Source of the DNA: Mytilisepta virgata
Taxonomy: Eukaryota; Mollusca; Bivalvia; Mytilida; Mytilidae
Reading direction: 5' to 3'
DNA: 64,000 bases
Assembly (NCBI GenBank): GCA_028015205.1
Contig: CM051516.1
Coordinates: forward strand, 47,868,230-47,932,229
Shown here one piece after another: positions 11,301 to 22,953 of this stretch. Position numbers and translations under genes: made by a program. How positions within the stretch are numbered: position 1 is the first letter of the stretch; every line of letters begins with the position of its first letter. Under the pieces are notes generated by a model that saw only the letters and a list, made by a program, of their open reading frames with translations, did no database searches and was not told where the DNA came from.

Positions 11301-14281
11301 AAAGAGGGGGTAAAAACAAACAGCGATTGACGGGGCTGTGGATTTTTCTCCAAAAAAACTGAATATGACACTTGAAAATCTGGCAATAAATGGGTCTCAT
11401 TGGTCCTTACCTATTACCCCAATAATGTCGTAATCAGAAACATACTATTACACAACTTAAAAAACAGCTATGAAGGAACCGTTGATGTATTACATTTTTG
11501 ACGCTGTTACAATAACGTCTCTCACAATGGGAAAAGCCTTAGAACCTCTTATCTAAGCCTAGAACACCATTAGACAGTACTGCTACTAGTCTATGGAAAA
11601 GACCCAGATTTATCCCCTTAAATATTGATCCACGATCCTGACAACAATTTTACTAGTTGCAGTAGGTTTGTTGTCTGGACAGTTTGTCCAAACATTTTGC
11701 AAATTCATCGCATATTTGGTCAATGTGTCCCATATTTTATTATTTGGTCGATTTGTACTGGTTAAATTTGAGGAAAGTAGACAACATAGAGAATCCCGGA
11801 GTAGTAGGTATTGTAAGGAAAATGCATTTTGTTAAGACCTTGTTAAAATGAAGCATTTGGTCAGTATGTAGTTGAGACAGTTTTATAGGTCAATGATTGA
11901 GGTACAAGGTGTACTGAAGGAGCAAAGAACACATGTTGGAAGATTTTATAGCATGTAAAGCTGCTCATCTTTTGATTGTAACTCAATCAGATGTTATTTT
12001 CCTACTATTATTAGACGTAAGTCAAATATTATTTCTAGTCTTCAGTGTCTGTTCTATTGATTTCATGGACCCAGTATAGATCGTAAAGGTACGAATATTT
12101 GTGAACCATGGACCAGCCTCGATCGTAGCCGTACGAATATTTGTGGACCATGGACCAGCCTCCATCGTAGCTGTACGAATATTTGTGGACCATGGACCAG
12201 CCTCCATCGTAGCTGTACGAATATTTGTGGACCATGGACCAGCCTCCATCGTAGCTGTACGAAAATTTGTGAACCATAGACCAGCCTCCATCGTAGCCGT
12301 ACGAATTTTTGTGGACCATGGACCAGCCTCCATCGTAGCTGTACGAATATTTGTGGACCATGGACCAGCCTCCATCGTAGCTGTACGAATATTTGTGAAC
12401 CATGGACCAGCCCCGATCGTAGCTGTACGAATATTTGTGGACCATGGACCAGCCTCCATCGTAGCTGTACGAATATTTGTGAACCATGGACCAGCCTCCA
12501 TCGTAGCTGTACGAATATTTGTGGACCATGGAATAGCCTCCATCGTAGCTGTACGAATATTTGTGAACCATGGACGAGCCTCGATCGTAGCTGTACGAAT
12601 ATTTGTGGACCATGGACCAGCCTCGATCGTAGCTGTACGAATATTTGTGAACCATGGACCAGCCTCGATCGTAGCTGTACGAATATTATGGACCATGGAC
12701 CAGTCCCGATCGTAGCCGTACGAATATTTGTGGACCATGGACCAGCCTCGATCGTGCCGTACGAATATTTGTGGACCATGGACCAGCCCCTATCGTAGCT
12801 GTACGAAAATGTGTGGACCATGGACCAGCCTCGATCGTAACCGTACGAATATTTGTGAACCATGGACCAGCCTCGATCGTAGCCGTACGAATATTTGTGG
12901 ACCATGGACCAGCCTCGATCGTAGCCGTACGAATATTTGTGGACCATGGACAAGCCTCTATCATAGCTTTGTGAGTGTTAGTGAAACTCGGGCCAAATAT
13001 GTTTGACAGATTAAGACTGTTTTGCATGCATTATCAATGGAATTCAAAACTCAGGTCCAACAATATTTTAATATTTTTAAATTGGGATTTTTGTTTTTGT
13101 TGATTTTTAATGATGCTTTATTGAGATATGTTATGTACTAATACACGTACACAAAGTGGAGAAAGGAAAAAAAACATTTACCTGGTTTTTGAATTTGCTT
13201 TTCACAGTACGTTCCGTCATATCCGAATGAACATTTACACGTGACCCATGTTCCATTTTTGTGACAAACTGCTCCATTTTTGCATGGATTATAAGTATTA
13301 CATAAATCTGAAATTAATTTGAAATATACTAGTTTCAGAGTAAGATTCCTAAAGAGATCTAAAACATCTCAGAACTTTATTCAACTTTCGTTTAATGATT
13401 TTTTCATAATTTTAAGTACCTTAATAAATGTTAAGATAATTAATTAATTTATTACTTGGTTGTCAGATTCAAATAGCCTGGTGATTAATAAAAAGATTTA
13501 ACTTTACCTCATTTATTCATTAACTTTCCAGAGAAACAAAACTAAATGTAAAATAAACTAAAATACTAGTACCAAAGATACAAAACTAAAATGCCAAAAC
13601 ATGAAAAAATTAGTGTGAGCAACACAAACAGACATTAACAGTTTAGCTTAAATTCAAGTATGGTGAATCTTGCACGAGAGAGAGAGGAAACCCTACATTT
13701 AACAGAATATCAAAATTTATCAACTGGAAATTTCAACACAAGTCTCTTAACATCATGTCATTGTCGGAACAATAACTAATAAAAATGATATTAAAACTTC
13801 TTATAAAATTTTCTCAAATTAGATATTGAATCCTAAGGTTGGCCAAATACTCACAAAATTAATGAAAAAAATCTAAAAACATTCTGAATCTGACAGATAT
13901 CTCTGAGGTCGAAAAGTCTTTCCCCCACGCGCAATGCTAATACTATAAAGACTTCTTCAAGTCAGAAAAATCTCTGACTAGTCCTATGTGGATGAGGGAT
14001 ATTTTGGTGCTAAATTGTTTGTACATAAAGATCTTTTTTGGCTATCTTACCACAGAAACCGCATGTCTTAAAGCATCCCAAATAGTGGACGTCGTCAGGA
14101 TTTGAACAGATATTGTGATATTTATTTAAATAATCACATTCAGATAAAGTATCAACGCATGGTTCACATGTCCCACAGGAAACCGGACAAATCTCCTTCC
14201 CATGTTGATCATTGCAAACCCCAAACTTATTCACCAGGTAACTACATGATGTATCTTCTTTACATTTAACAGAGACGGTAA
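7117..14281 (-). CDS. Gene 1: ShK-EGF-IgGFc-binding secreted protein (three exons recognised; 5' end uncertain)
   Basis: Three exons join in phase 1: 14,051-14,281 (two ShK-like domains), 13,182-13,307 (EGF-like) and 7,117-8,360 (IgGFc-binding domain and stop). Together they encode about 532 residues. All splice sites are canonical, and the frame is open throughout. Upstream, the LU-domain exons present in gene 2 are broken or missing: exon relics at 14,436-14,486, 14,757-14,853, 17,572-17,606 and 18,275-18,351. No signal-peptide exon was identified, so the gene either starts from an unrecognised exon, makes a shortened protein, or is a young pseudogene. Between genes 1 and 2 the IgGFc exon shows about 17 base differences, of which about 8 change an amino acid. 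That is closer to constraint than to free decay. Role unknown; related domains in vertebrates occur in mucus proteins such as FCGBP. Confidence 0.7.
8560..9420. repeat. Cluster of short fold-back (palindromic) modules, unit 1
   Basis: At least three consecutive imperfect palindromes with different sequences. Near 8,915-9,000 an arm with accgggtatca and catatcgg is repeated in reverse as tgatacccggt and ccgatatg. Near 8,790-8,850 tatagtcatat faces atatgacta. At 9,322-9,393 tgctgattctgtattggcc is the exact reverse complement of ggccaatacagaatcagca. A fourth module near 8,610-8,670 has lost its left arm compared with unit 2. No coding potential; probably non-autonomous mobile DNA. Confidence 0.6.
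9420..9950. other. Intronic DNA, nothing recognised
   Basis: Part of the long gene 1 intron between the EGF and IgGFc exons. I see no repeat or coding signal here. Confidence 0.5.
9955..10240. repeat. Diverged 166-bp-family monomers in gene 1 intron
   Basis: Phrases such as gggaccacctaag, tgccccagtagttcc and gaggagaagatttt follow the order seen in the hairpin-ended repeat at 55,434-57,074. It is a fragment of that family. The copy in unit 2 is at 24,680-24,960. Confidence 0.5.
10320..10457 (-). pseudogene. Candidate decayed phase-1 exon (unit 1)
   Basis: A TTGTTCAG acceptor is followed by a phase-1 frame, LGNLCPSG, which after one extra base continues VFTVNEILFPGTNFCKGTSY and then MFNPCDDARGTYPC. 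Unit 2 (24,955-25,079) lacks the extra base but has lost a base later (CKGP... instead of CKGTS...). The cysteine-rich reading and phase fit the surrounding modular gene, so this may be an old domain exon broken independently in each copy. I do not recognise the domain. Confidence 0.35.
10874..11340 (+). pseudogene. Reverse-transcriptase fragment, Penelope-like type (unit 1)
   Basis: A plus-strand frame reads FEVLDNSDKKLKKFTNSVSS, then YHPVI and later IETSVLYKPTEAHCYL. This pattern (fxNSxHPxIxF ... GxixTxxYxKPTdxHxYL) is typical of the thumb end of Penelope-like and related reverse transcriptases. Past a stop, another frame continues QFDRL.SIFRIDPDFKIYCD. No catalytic core is present, so it is a dead fragment lying antisense in gene 1's intron. 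Confidence 0.5.
11340..12078. other. Intronic DNA, nothing recognised
   Basis: AT-rich intron. About 153 bp of it (near 11,640-11,790) is absent from unit 2, where the flanks meet at a short shared attga/gaca stretch. Confidence 0.5.
12079..12970. repeat. 42-bp minisatellite, about 21 copies (gene 1 intron)
   Basis: The unit includes tacgaatatttgtggacc, atggaccagcctcgatcgta and gccg, 42 bp in all, so three frames stay open on each strand and long false ORFs result (14-residue periods such as VDHGPASIVAVRIF). Variants alternate ccatcgtagctg/cgatcgtagccg and gtgaacc/gtggacc. One unit has lost one base near 12,756 and another about 2-3 bases near 12,688. Unit 2 has only about 5 copies at 26,540-26,765. 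Confidence 0.95.
13182..13307 (-). CDS. Gene 1 exon: EGF-like domain
   Basis: 126-nt exon, phase 1 at both ends, acceptor TTTCAG and donor GTAAAT. It encodes one EGF-like domain with six cysteines in the usual order: C-NTYNP-C-KNGAV-C, then eight residues, C-K-C-SFGYDGTY-C. It splices in frame to the IgGFc exon (CCA G + GT GTG). It differs from gene 2 by one noted residue (K for Q after the last cysteine). Confidence 0.85.
14051..14281 (-). CDS. Gene 1 exon: two ShK-like domains
   Basis: 231-nt exon, phase 1 at both ends, acceptor TATTCAG and donor GTAAGA. It encodes two adjacent six-cysteine ShK-type (ShKT) domains. The first runs KCKEDTSCSYLV to CPVSCGTC and the second CVDTLSECDYL to CFKTCGFC. 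ShKT domains are common extracellular modules in invertebrate secreted proteins, so no toxin activity is implied. Confidence 0.85.
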
Positions 14282-14435
14282 CTGAATAGATATAATAATA
14301 ATGTTAACGTGTGATACAGACGTTTGAGCGTATAAGGCAAGGAACTACACGCAAACACGGTTCACATTTCTTTTTGTATGTAGAATGTTCAACTATCTTA
14401 ATTACAGGATTAGGTATAGACAAAGCTGACAATGA

Positions 14436-14486
14436 CAGCTATAGAAATTTTCAGCTCCTTTTAAATTTGAATCAATAAATAACACC
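14436..14486 (-). pseudogene. Relic of LU2 second exon (upstream of gene 1)
   Basis: The first two thirds of the exon at 29,053-29,121 are still readable (FIDSNLKGAENFYS), but its donor end and all DNA through the third LU2 exon are deleted (822 bp relative to gene 2). The acceptor region is also altered. Confidence 0.7.
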
Positions 14487-14756
14487 TAAAATACAAAAAT
14501 TAAAAATTAATCAATGTAAGATGTATTTTTGTTCATTTGGGTATAAACTGACAATGTGTTATATATCATACATTATTCACAACCTTTGGTGTAAGGCGTT
14601 TTAGAAAATAAAACTGAAGTTCTTAACAATAGTTCCTATGGCCTTTGGGTTGAAACTTCATTGTTTATTAAAACTACTCAATGAATCCTGTATGATTTTA
14701 TAGCTGTTGACGGTAGAGTAAAGATGAATATTTCAATTAATATTTATAAAGCCTAC

Positions 14757-14853
14757 TTCATTTTCTGGACACGTTGTTATTGTTTTACATTCGTCTGCAG
14801 CGCAGTAATACCATTGCATATGTAACATACTTGTCCAGTTTTCTGTGGATTAC
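14757..14853 (-). pseudogene. LU2 first exon with 2-bp frameshift (upstream of gene 1)
   Basis: It is 97 nt instead of 95. Acceptor and GTAGGC donor are kept, and the reading starts NPQKTGQVCYICNGIT, but two extra bases before ECKTITTC shift the frame. The third cysteine of the LU domain and everything after it are lost. Confidence 0.75.
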
Positions 14854-15595
14854 CTGAAAATATAATTGTTGCTGTGCAATATTTCTACACCAATGATTAT
14901 TAGGAAATATTGATATTTATTCCGAGAATTTATCAATTTCTGCTTTACAAATGAAAGGGTTATTAAACTAATATATGTGATATCGTCAAAAGAATACCGA
15001 AGTGACAAAACACTGAAAAAATCCAAGGAGTCCAAGGAAAAAAAAGTCTGGAAAATGAAACACAACAAATAAACGCCACAAGGATACATGTATAACTAAA
15101 ATTATAAAAAAAACTTATAATAAACTAGCAAAAACTAGAACAAGACAGCTCCGTTAACGGCACCCGTAAATGTTATTCCTTGCAAAATTCAACATGATGC
15201 AATATAAATATAGTTATTTATGTAATATGTTATGTTGGTGACGATAGTTATCGACATTTATTAATTGATGTAATATCTAATACATAACGGTAGAAAACAA
15301 ATAATCTTGAAATATTCTTCTGTTTTAGTTTGAATATCTTTTACCACTATAAGACTGATGTTAGTCGCATACTAAAGATTGTTTATTGAATCCTATAATA
15401 TACTCTACAAAAATAGAAACACATAAGGGGTTTTTAGGTATTTTAACACGTGTGTTTTAAATACAATTTTTTTCGGTTACACTTACAGATATTGACAGAA
15501 TTATTTTTAATAAAAAATATACAATCCATTTTTCACAGATTACCGACTGAAGGTAAGTTTATATACAGTTCAGTTTATTACCCGTTACGATAAAG

Positions 15596-15870
15596 TTAGT
15601 ACAGGGTATGACCACCATGCGCGACCAGCACTACTCTGCAGCTCATTGGTAAGGACTCGATAAATGTTCTGACATTATTTCGTTGTATTGTTTGCCATTC
15701 ATGTTGCATTATTTGGCGGAGTTGATCAAGAGTCAGAGGCTGAAGTTGACACTTGTGCACACGTCTATCCAGTTGGTCCAATAGGTGTTCAATCGGATGA
15801 AGTCCGTCGATTTGGAGTACCATGGTAGCACATTAATGTTGTTCTGCTCAAGGTAGCCCATTGCTAAATG
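15596..15870 (-). pseudogene. Tc1/mariner transposase C-terminal fragment (unit 2)
   Basis: Duplicate of 1,026-1,292 with a one-base deletion just before PIEH, so the upstream residues are in another frame. The rest (LDRRVHKCQLQPLTLDQL and so on) is intact. Confidence 0.75.
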
Positions 15871-16559
15871 TCCTGTTGGAATCACTCCCTCTGTCGGTTA
15901 ATTACTTGGATGAGGTGAGGTTGGAGAATTTCGTCTCTGTACCTTTGAGCCGTTAAATTGCCAAGGTTAGACTCCATTAAATATCTCAGTTTCAGAGAAA
16001 TAAATTTTATTAATTATTAGAGTTGGTAAAGTTTGACTACATGATAAATGAATAATAAATGTCTTAAACTCAAAATTGTAATATTGACCGAAAGAGGATA
16101 GATTTTAGTTTAAAAAAATACGAAAACAACTGATTTTGCTTCTGACAAGTAATGGGAGGTAATAAACTAAGACTTGTGTATTGACATGGGGTGTGTAAAA
16201 CGTTGGCAGTGATAATTGGCAAATAAGTTAAATTGTGGAAAAAAGGGCCGGAAAAGTAAACCTTTTTTTCCACATATGTAATGGAATTTTATGCAGAATC
16301 TGAAAAATTAAGCCTCAATTGGATTGAAACACTGCATCAGACCTCAATTTTAAGCCTAAGTGGAGTGAAATTGAACATTTTAAAAGCTTTTTTATGAAAA
16401 TTTTTTAAATGTTGCTATGCCAACTAGGTTTCCATGGATTTTTTTTATATGTGTATTATTTACTCTGAAGATGGCACAAGACCATGACATTTGTAAGCTC
16501 ACTTCACATAGAAAATGGTACTTTTAATTTATGGAGTCTAACCCAAGGACATGCACGAC

Positions 16560-16970
16560 ATCTTTTTTGCGGACATTTGAGATTTTCACTTTCTGAACAT
16601 AAGAGGAAGAGAAACGTTCATTCCGACGCCTGTATACCCGTATTCTGCCATCACGTTTCTGCAGAGGAAAGTGGAGCTCGCAACTTAATCAAATGCTACG
16701 CCAGGGTTGAAATGTCCAGCCCCTCAAATTGTTGCACCAACTGACTCTTTCACATCTGTGTAATGGCGTCAATACCGCTCTCAAATGCAGCCTTTCTAGT
16801 TCTAATGCCTTGCTGTAGAAGCCCCATGCGGACTGTTTGCGAGCTGATTCTTCGCAATCCAGGTAATCCGACTGCAGCGGTTGATGTGGAAACGGTTTGA
16901 TTCGGTACCTAAAAGACCGGATGTACCGATCTTGACCAGGAGTCGTTTTGCGAGGTCTTCCATTCATCTG
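16560..16970 (-). pseudogene. Tc1/mariner transposase N-terminal and middle fragments (unit 2)
   Basis: Duplicate of 1,830-2,306 with the same frameshifts and the RPRKTTPGQDRYIR and DGRIRVYRRRNERFSS blocks. Confidence 0.75.
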
Positions 16971-17571
16971 GCGGTATTAGCTGCATCAATTTGTTGGAAT
17001 ATGATCCACATCCGTGAACTGGTGCCATGGATGCATTTCAGAGTTCGTGCAATTTTATTTTGGCTTCTCTGGCTTGAAAACGACCGATAACGCTATTTCG
17101 AATGGCAGGATCAAACCTTGGGATGGCAGCATTTCAACTCTATGATAGAATTTAAGCTTTAAACTTTGTCCTTTGATACGCTATAGCTTAATAGTTGAAT
17201 TAACCGCAAAGAGCCTGTGAAAAACATTACCAATTTTTCACGGCGATATATGGGATATTCAAAAGATTTTCAGTACCACTTTAAAGATGTGGCAGAGAGC
17301 CAAATCTAATGAACAGGCATTCAAAATTTGAAACTTACCTTTGTAACATCAAATATTAAATTGGTCTTTCAATTTTACTTGGTTATGGCAGAATTTGCAT
17401 TTTGAAAAATGAAATGGGGTTATGCGTTTCTTTTTTTTTAACAGTGTAGTTTTGATTTTATTAAATGGTTGTGGCTACTGTATTATTTATTTGCCTGGTA
17501 TTCACATCGGCTTTTGTGTTAAAAATTGGTAATGAAAGTTTTGAATCTACTGAATAAATATACAGATATAC

Positions 17572-17606
17572 CAAGTTCTCCACAGCCTGCCGAATTACAC
17601 AGATCT
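17572..17606 (-). pseudogene. Relic of LU1 third exon (upstream of gene 1)
   Basis: Same truncated remnant as 2,843-2,877: only DLCNSAGCGEL and the donor survive. Confidence 0.65.
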
Positions 17607-18015
17607 GTAAACAATGATTGGTAACCACTAGTTAAATATACATTCAAAATATCCCTGATATAAGGAAAACATTAAACAGCATAACACATGTAACAGACTC
17701 TGATGAAAGGCCGTTATTTGTTTTCATGCTGTTTATGGAAAAAAAGTTTAATTTTGTACAAAAGGTAAGAAAAAATTTTAAAAGAAGGCTGCAAAATGTA
17801 AGGCAGAATGAAAATACGCATTCAAAGGGGGTAAGATTGAATATTACGTGGAATAAAATAGTTCATTTTCAAAAAAAATATTCAGGCTCGTGGATAATTT
17901 GGATGCTGTCAAAAAAAAGCCTTACGGCTTTATAACACCTTTTCACCCCGTAAAACATAGTACTTTTTGGTTGATTGCTTCGGATTTCAACATATCGAAT
18001 CAAAATATTTTTTTT

Positions 18016-18018
<3 letters not shown>

Positions 18019-18055
<37 letters not shown>
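18019..18055. repeat. (TA)n microsatellite
   Basis: Shorter counterpart of 3,285-3,394, lacking the TG tract. Confidence 0.95.
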
Positions 18056-18058
<3 letters not shown>

Positions 18059-18274
18059 ACAATACTATGTATTATGAGATAATTAATGTAAACATATCAA
18101 ATTATTTTCTGTTCTGTTCTGTATAGCAAGATCTTGCAAAAGGCCAAGTAATTCTATTTCTATGTCGCCAGTTGTCATAGCGATATTGAATACGATGGTT
18201 GAATATTGCTTACTTAAATCTGGCTGCTATGTACATGGAAAACTAATTCACTAAAATTAAATAACAAGTATGTA

Positions 18275-18351
18275 CTGTCCATGAGCACACCTTTCAACAT
18301 ATTCACAAAATCTAGGATGTCTAATGTCATTACAGTTGTAACGCGTTAAAC
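18275..18351 (-). pseudogene. Relic of LU1 first exon (upstream of gene 1)
   Basis: Like 3,618-3,694 it has the donor changed (GACAG then TACATA). In addition the first LU cysteine is mutated to Arg (GLTRYNC for GLTCYNC), removing a disulfide that defines the domain. Confidence 0.7.
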
Positions 18352-18959
18352 CTGCATAATTAGAATTCATTATTCAAAACAGACTGACCAGAACAAAAAT
18401 TCTCATTTTCATAATTCCACTGGTTATTCAAATAACCTTTTTAATTCTGAATACCGACATCCTCAAAAGAACACAGACGATTAAAGAAAAAGTCGAAAAG
18501 ATCAAACTCCATAAAAATAACATGACTACGAAGATATAACAAGGAAAAACACTGTAAAATAAAATTAAATAAAAATAAAATAGAATAAAAACTTAATAAC
18601 AAACTAAATTAATAAAAAATATTAATAAAAATGAAATTATAAAGAAATCGACAGAATATAAAATAGAACGTGTTCTGTGTGGACACCCAGTTTATGTTTA
18701 AATAATAAATTGAGGGAGCAGGACATTCTTACCTTTCCGGAGCACTTGATGTCACTCCCGGTTTTTTAAGGGGTTCACATTGCTAGTGATTTAGTTTCTG
18801 TGCTGTCTTGTTCTAGTTTTTTAAGTTAATTATACGTTTTTTTTATACTTTTAGTTATACATGAATCCTTATCGCGTCTGTTTGTCGTGTTCATTCTTCT
18901 GACTGTATTTTCCCTTGACTTAGTATTTGTGGACTTTTATGTCCCTTCAGTATTCATTT

Positions 18960-21600
18960 AAACATTTAACTTATTTTTTAATTTTAGATATACATTGCAC
19001 GTAAGTTTCATTTTATTTTGATTTTCTTTTGTTTTTAATCAACCTTTCGTATTATAGATACTAGTAGACATGCTTTAAAATTTAAAGTAAATAGTTATAT
19101 AGCATTTCCTATGATATTCAATATATGACTGTTTGTTTGTGTTTTCCACGTCTAGTCTTGTTGTTTTTCTATATTCTGTAGTACATGTCTTTTCTAAGTT
19201 CAATTTTAGGAAGAATTATCTCTTTGGATAAAACTTAACAAATATCAACAAAATACTGGTAGTGTATTTTACTGTTACAAACTAATTGGTAACGCAAATT
19301 GATTGTATTAATATCGGAGATGCATACAATTTTACTGATATATGCATCCATAAAAAACTCGCATATGGCTCCAGACCTGCAATGAACTTTGAAAATACAA
19401 ATGAAGTCCATAAAAAATTATTGCACCATGATATATGGACCTACTGTCACAAAACCAACCATGATAACTGAATAACTAGTGTTTTAAAGCTGTCTTTACC
19501 TCAGGCATTTGTCATAGAAAGTTTGAAAGGATTAAATCAATAAAACCAAGAAATTGTTTATTCTACATGGAGAGCATGAAAGAGGTACATTTTGCTTTGC
19601 GGAAGGAGAATTTTTTACCATTGCTCGTGATTTGTAAAATTGCAGAAAAAGTAATCTGACATAAAACCCCGAAATTTTAACTGGATATGTGTCAGTAACT
19701 GGTATGGCGATCGTTTTGAGCCATATCCCATGTCTCAACGAAACTTACAGACTTAATGGCAGCGTACTATTTCATTACTTCTGTAACAGGAATACAATTG
19801 CGCGTCTTGTCCCATATGTTAAATTGAAATGTGGGCAACACAAATGTTATAATGTATACAATGAAAACTAGTTACAAAGCGAGAACGGCATCGCCATAGC
19901 CAACACCTAAGCACTCGTTACGAATTATCTTATCTCTGACTCCTGCATTATTGGTCTTGGTAAAGGTTTGCGCAATCTCACGGTTGTCATATCCTATACT
20001 GATAACTGCACTAACAAAGTTTATTCAGTTCAAGGGCAAATTTAGAAATGTCACTATTGACATGATTTAAGACATAGTCGTTTTTGTTCACATACGTCGA
20101 AATTTTGAATTGGTAATTTTTTTCAGTTGCAGTAAAAGTACATTTTCAATTTACTCAAGCAATATTGTTCTCACAAGGATTTTGGATTGATGATGATATT
20201 GATGTTTTAATGATTTATTGGCATCGGACCAAATGAGTGTTACTTTCTTTAGAACTTATTTCTTCAATTCAAAATGACTTAATTTTCTATCCAATCAATT
20301 ATTCAGAAAATCTTTCATTTCTTATAAACTAGCTTGCCACTTCCAGGGTTATAGTTGAAGCCAACATGACCACCTCTAGATGTTATCAACACTTGTTAGC
20401 GCATGATTGTTGTTTACTGTGCAATGTCCTGTTTTCCAAAAATACTCAAGCACGGTTGAGCATAATAACTTTGTTAACATATATGTACATCGACTTATCG
20501 TAATATAAAGGAACAATTTATCTGTTGCTATTTTCACAATAAATATTGTCAACCTCATATTTTCAAAATACTGGCCTTGTTTGATATGTACTTTAGACTT
20601 GCTAGGCCGTTGAATGGATACTTAATTTAAGTTCCCTCTTACCGACTTACTCCTATAATTCGTTTCATGCAGAATAAATTGCAATTTCTTTTGTTAGCAA
20701 CTAAAAAGTTTAACATGATTGTTTTGAACCTCTCGATACAAAAAAGACTTGCAGCAATGAACAATTTAACTTCTAGCAACATTCTTTTGTCCATTAACAT
20801 TTTGGTCTTGAGCACAACTGATGAGTCGTGAATCGACTAAAATTTATATGCGCATCCTGTGAATCAAAATTGGTATTGGATAAGACGTATCTTCCAAGCT
20901 GCACTGGAATGGTATGCATATATTTTGAATAACAAACTTTTTGTGATATCAATGTCTAATGATTCGCCTCGTTTCATATATCCACATACTTCTATTTTAT
21001 ATATAATTACTCAAAATGAACTCATTTATTACTTAGTTTCGTGGCTTTACAATTTTTCTAACCATTTAGTAATAAAATGTATATACTAAGTTTTAACAAA
21101 TACACGCCTCAATGTGGATATGGGGTCAGACTATTATGACTCTCTGATTTTTGTGTTTTGTGCACGTCATTGGTGACCGTTCCTATTAAATATCTGTTTT
21201 TTTTTATTTCGAGTTTTGTAAGCATTTTCAAACTAACTATTGTGTATTATACAAGAGAAAATTAAAGGAACATGTTTTTTCTACTATTTTTTTAATTATA
21301 CTAAATTCTTTGATACCAATTTTTATGCACAAGATTTGTGGATTTCGTCGATGTTCGACAAATAAGTTGTGCTCAAGGCCTAAAATGATAAAAACCAAAA
21401 CAATAATCCAAAACGTTGAAGAACAAATTCCAAATGCAAAAATGACCAAAAGGTGCTATAACAAACCACCTAAGGGCAGAGTTATGCAGTTTTTGCAAAT
21501 TTTACATTGTTGTTACAGTAAATTTAAAGTATCAATTTCTGACTTGTATAGATATACAATCAATTTATTTGTGGACACCCTCAATGTTCCCCAGGTTTTT
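18960..21600. other. Intergenic DNA between gene 1 and gene 2, no gene seen
   Basis: Unit 2 counterpart of 4,340-7,000, with no convincing coding sequence. Confidence 0.6.
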
Positions 21601-21608
21601 TGTTTTGT

Positions 21609-21614
21609 TTTATT
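21609..21614 (-). promoter_or_regulatory. Candidate poly(A) signal of gene 2
   Basis: AATAAA on the minus strand, about 96 nt past the stop at 21,710; conserved with gene 1. Confidence 0.45.
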
Positions 21615-21709
21615 ATATTTTTTAACTACATCTAATAACAACGATAAAAATTGAAGGTGTTAATTATGAATGAAACCATAATAGATATGTCATTTTCAAA
21701 AACGATTGC

Positions 21710-22953
21710 CTAGTTTAGTTGAAATCCTGCTGGATAGCCATAACCCTCTCTTGTTGTTTTCCCGTTCACAAGAAGTCCGAACGGTATGTTGTTATCATGT
21801 TCAATATAATGAAGACCTTTTGATATTTCATGGATCATCACTGAATATGCTTTGTTGACCAAAACCGTGCTGTCGGATCTCTGTCGAAAGGAAAATCCAG
21901 ATCTGCCGTCTAACCGAAGTCCATTCACGGCATCAGACGGTATGATGATTGTTATATAAAAACTGTCTGGTGGATGGTCCTCAGGAAAGTCGGAGACAAC
22001 GACAAACTGATAATTTGATTTAAAATGTTGATTAGATGGTACTGTAATCATAATCGAGTCATAATTATAGGTGTTACCTTTTGTGTAGCAATACATTTGT
22101 ACCAGAACACCATGAGAAGACTGTATAGTTGAAACATCATAGTTAGTGATTTCGATGAAATCTCCTTCTGATAGGGTTTGAGTTCGATTTTTCGTTCCGT
22201 GTATTGTTATATTCGTTCTGGTTTGAGCCAGGACTCTATAATTGCATATCGAGTTGTATAAAACTGGAACAACAAAATCGGTGCCAAGTTGGGTGACTGG
22301 TAAAATCATTTCTGTCATGTGATTACAACATTCGGTATTCATGGTACTCATCTTTACGCCTGATATTATGGCAACCTTTTCAGTTGAATTAATAATTGTG
22401 CCACTCAAATCATACTGATGTGATAAATAAAATGTCTCAAATTTTGTAAGTGTAACGTGAAGCAAATCGCCAGACCTGTAACTTCGACCGTTGTAGTAAA
22501 CTGTGCTTCCTTTTGTTTTCAGGTTTATCGTTATCTCTGTGTTATTGAAAGGAGCGACAATAACAATACCACTTTTAAATTTTGAACCAGAGTGACCGTA
22601 GGCAGTAAATGTAGCTACGACATAACGTTTCCCTAATCTTATAGTTGGAATTCCCAAGTATCCATCGGAATTTCTGGATGCATAGTTCAAACCATAAATC
22701 TTAACAGGAACATCACATTTAACGACGACAGCTTTGTTCTTTATCCCAGTGTCCATATGCCGAATTGTTTTATCAAGACTGTAAATACTTGTATTATTAT
22801 TTATAACGCTTACTGTAGTATCAATATTAAAAAACGGCACTATTATTTGACAGGTTCCGTTATTCTTGGAAGCAATGTAGAGTTTGATTGGCTTACCAGT
22901 ATTGTCAGCATAATTATCAAGAAATCCCAAGAAAAATTCCTTTCCATACACAC
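21710..22953 (-). CDS. Gene 2 terminal exon: IgGFc-binding domain
   Basis: 1,244-nt exon with the same structure as gene 1's. Compared with gene 1 I count about 17 base differences, 8 replacing an amino acid (for example D for E in NYADNTG, G for V before TC, L for M in YGLNYA, Q for L in SHQYD) and 9 silent. It ends ...GYPAGFQLN followed by TAG. Confidence 0.88.

Noticed and set aside
12079..12970. CRISPR-like direct repeats
   Set aside because: Units are contiguous with no unique spacers, and the DNA is eukaryotic.
12022..13027. Several 80-296-residue repetitive ORFs on both strands
   Set aside because: They are read-through of the 42-bp minisatellite. The period is divisible by three and stop-free, and no splice or start context supports them.
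14850..15089. Hydrophobic ORF starting MYPCGVYLLCFIFQ as a new signal peptide for gene 1
   Set aside because: It lies in a dispersed repeat (also at 261-518 and, in related form, 4,130-4,330), and no donor in the right phase leads to the ShK exon.
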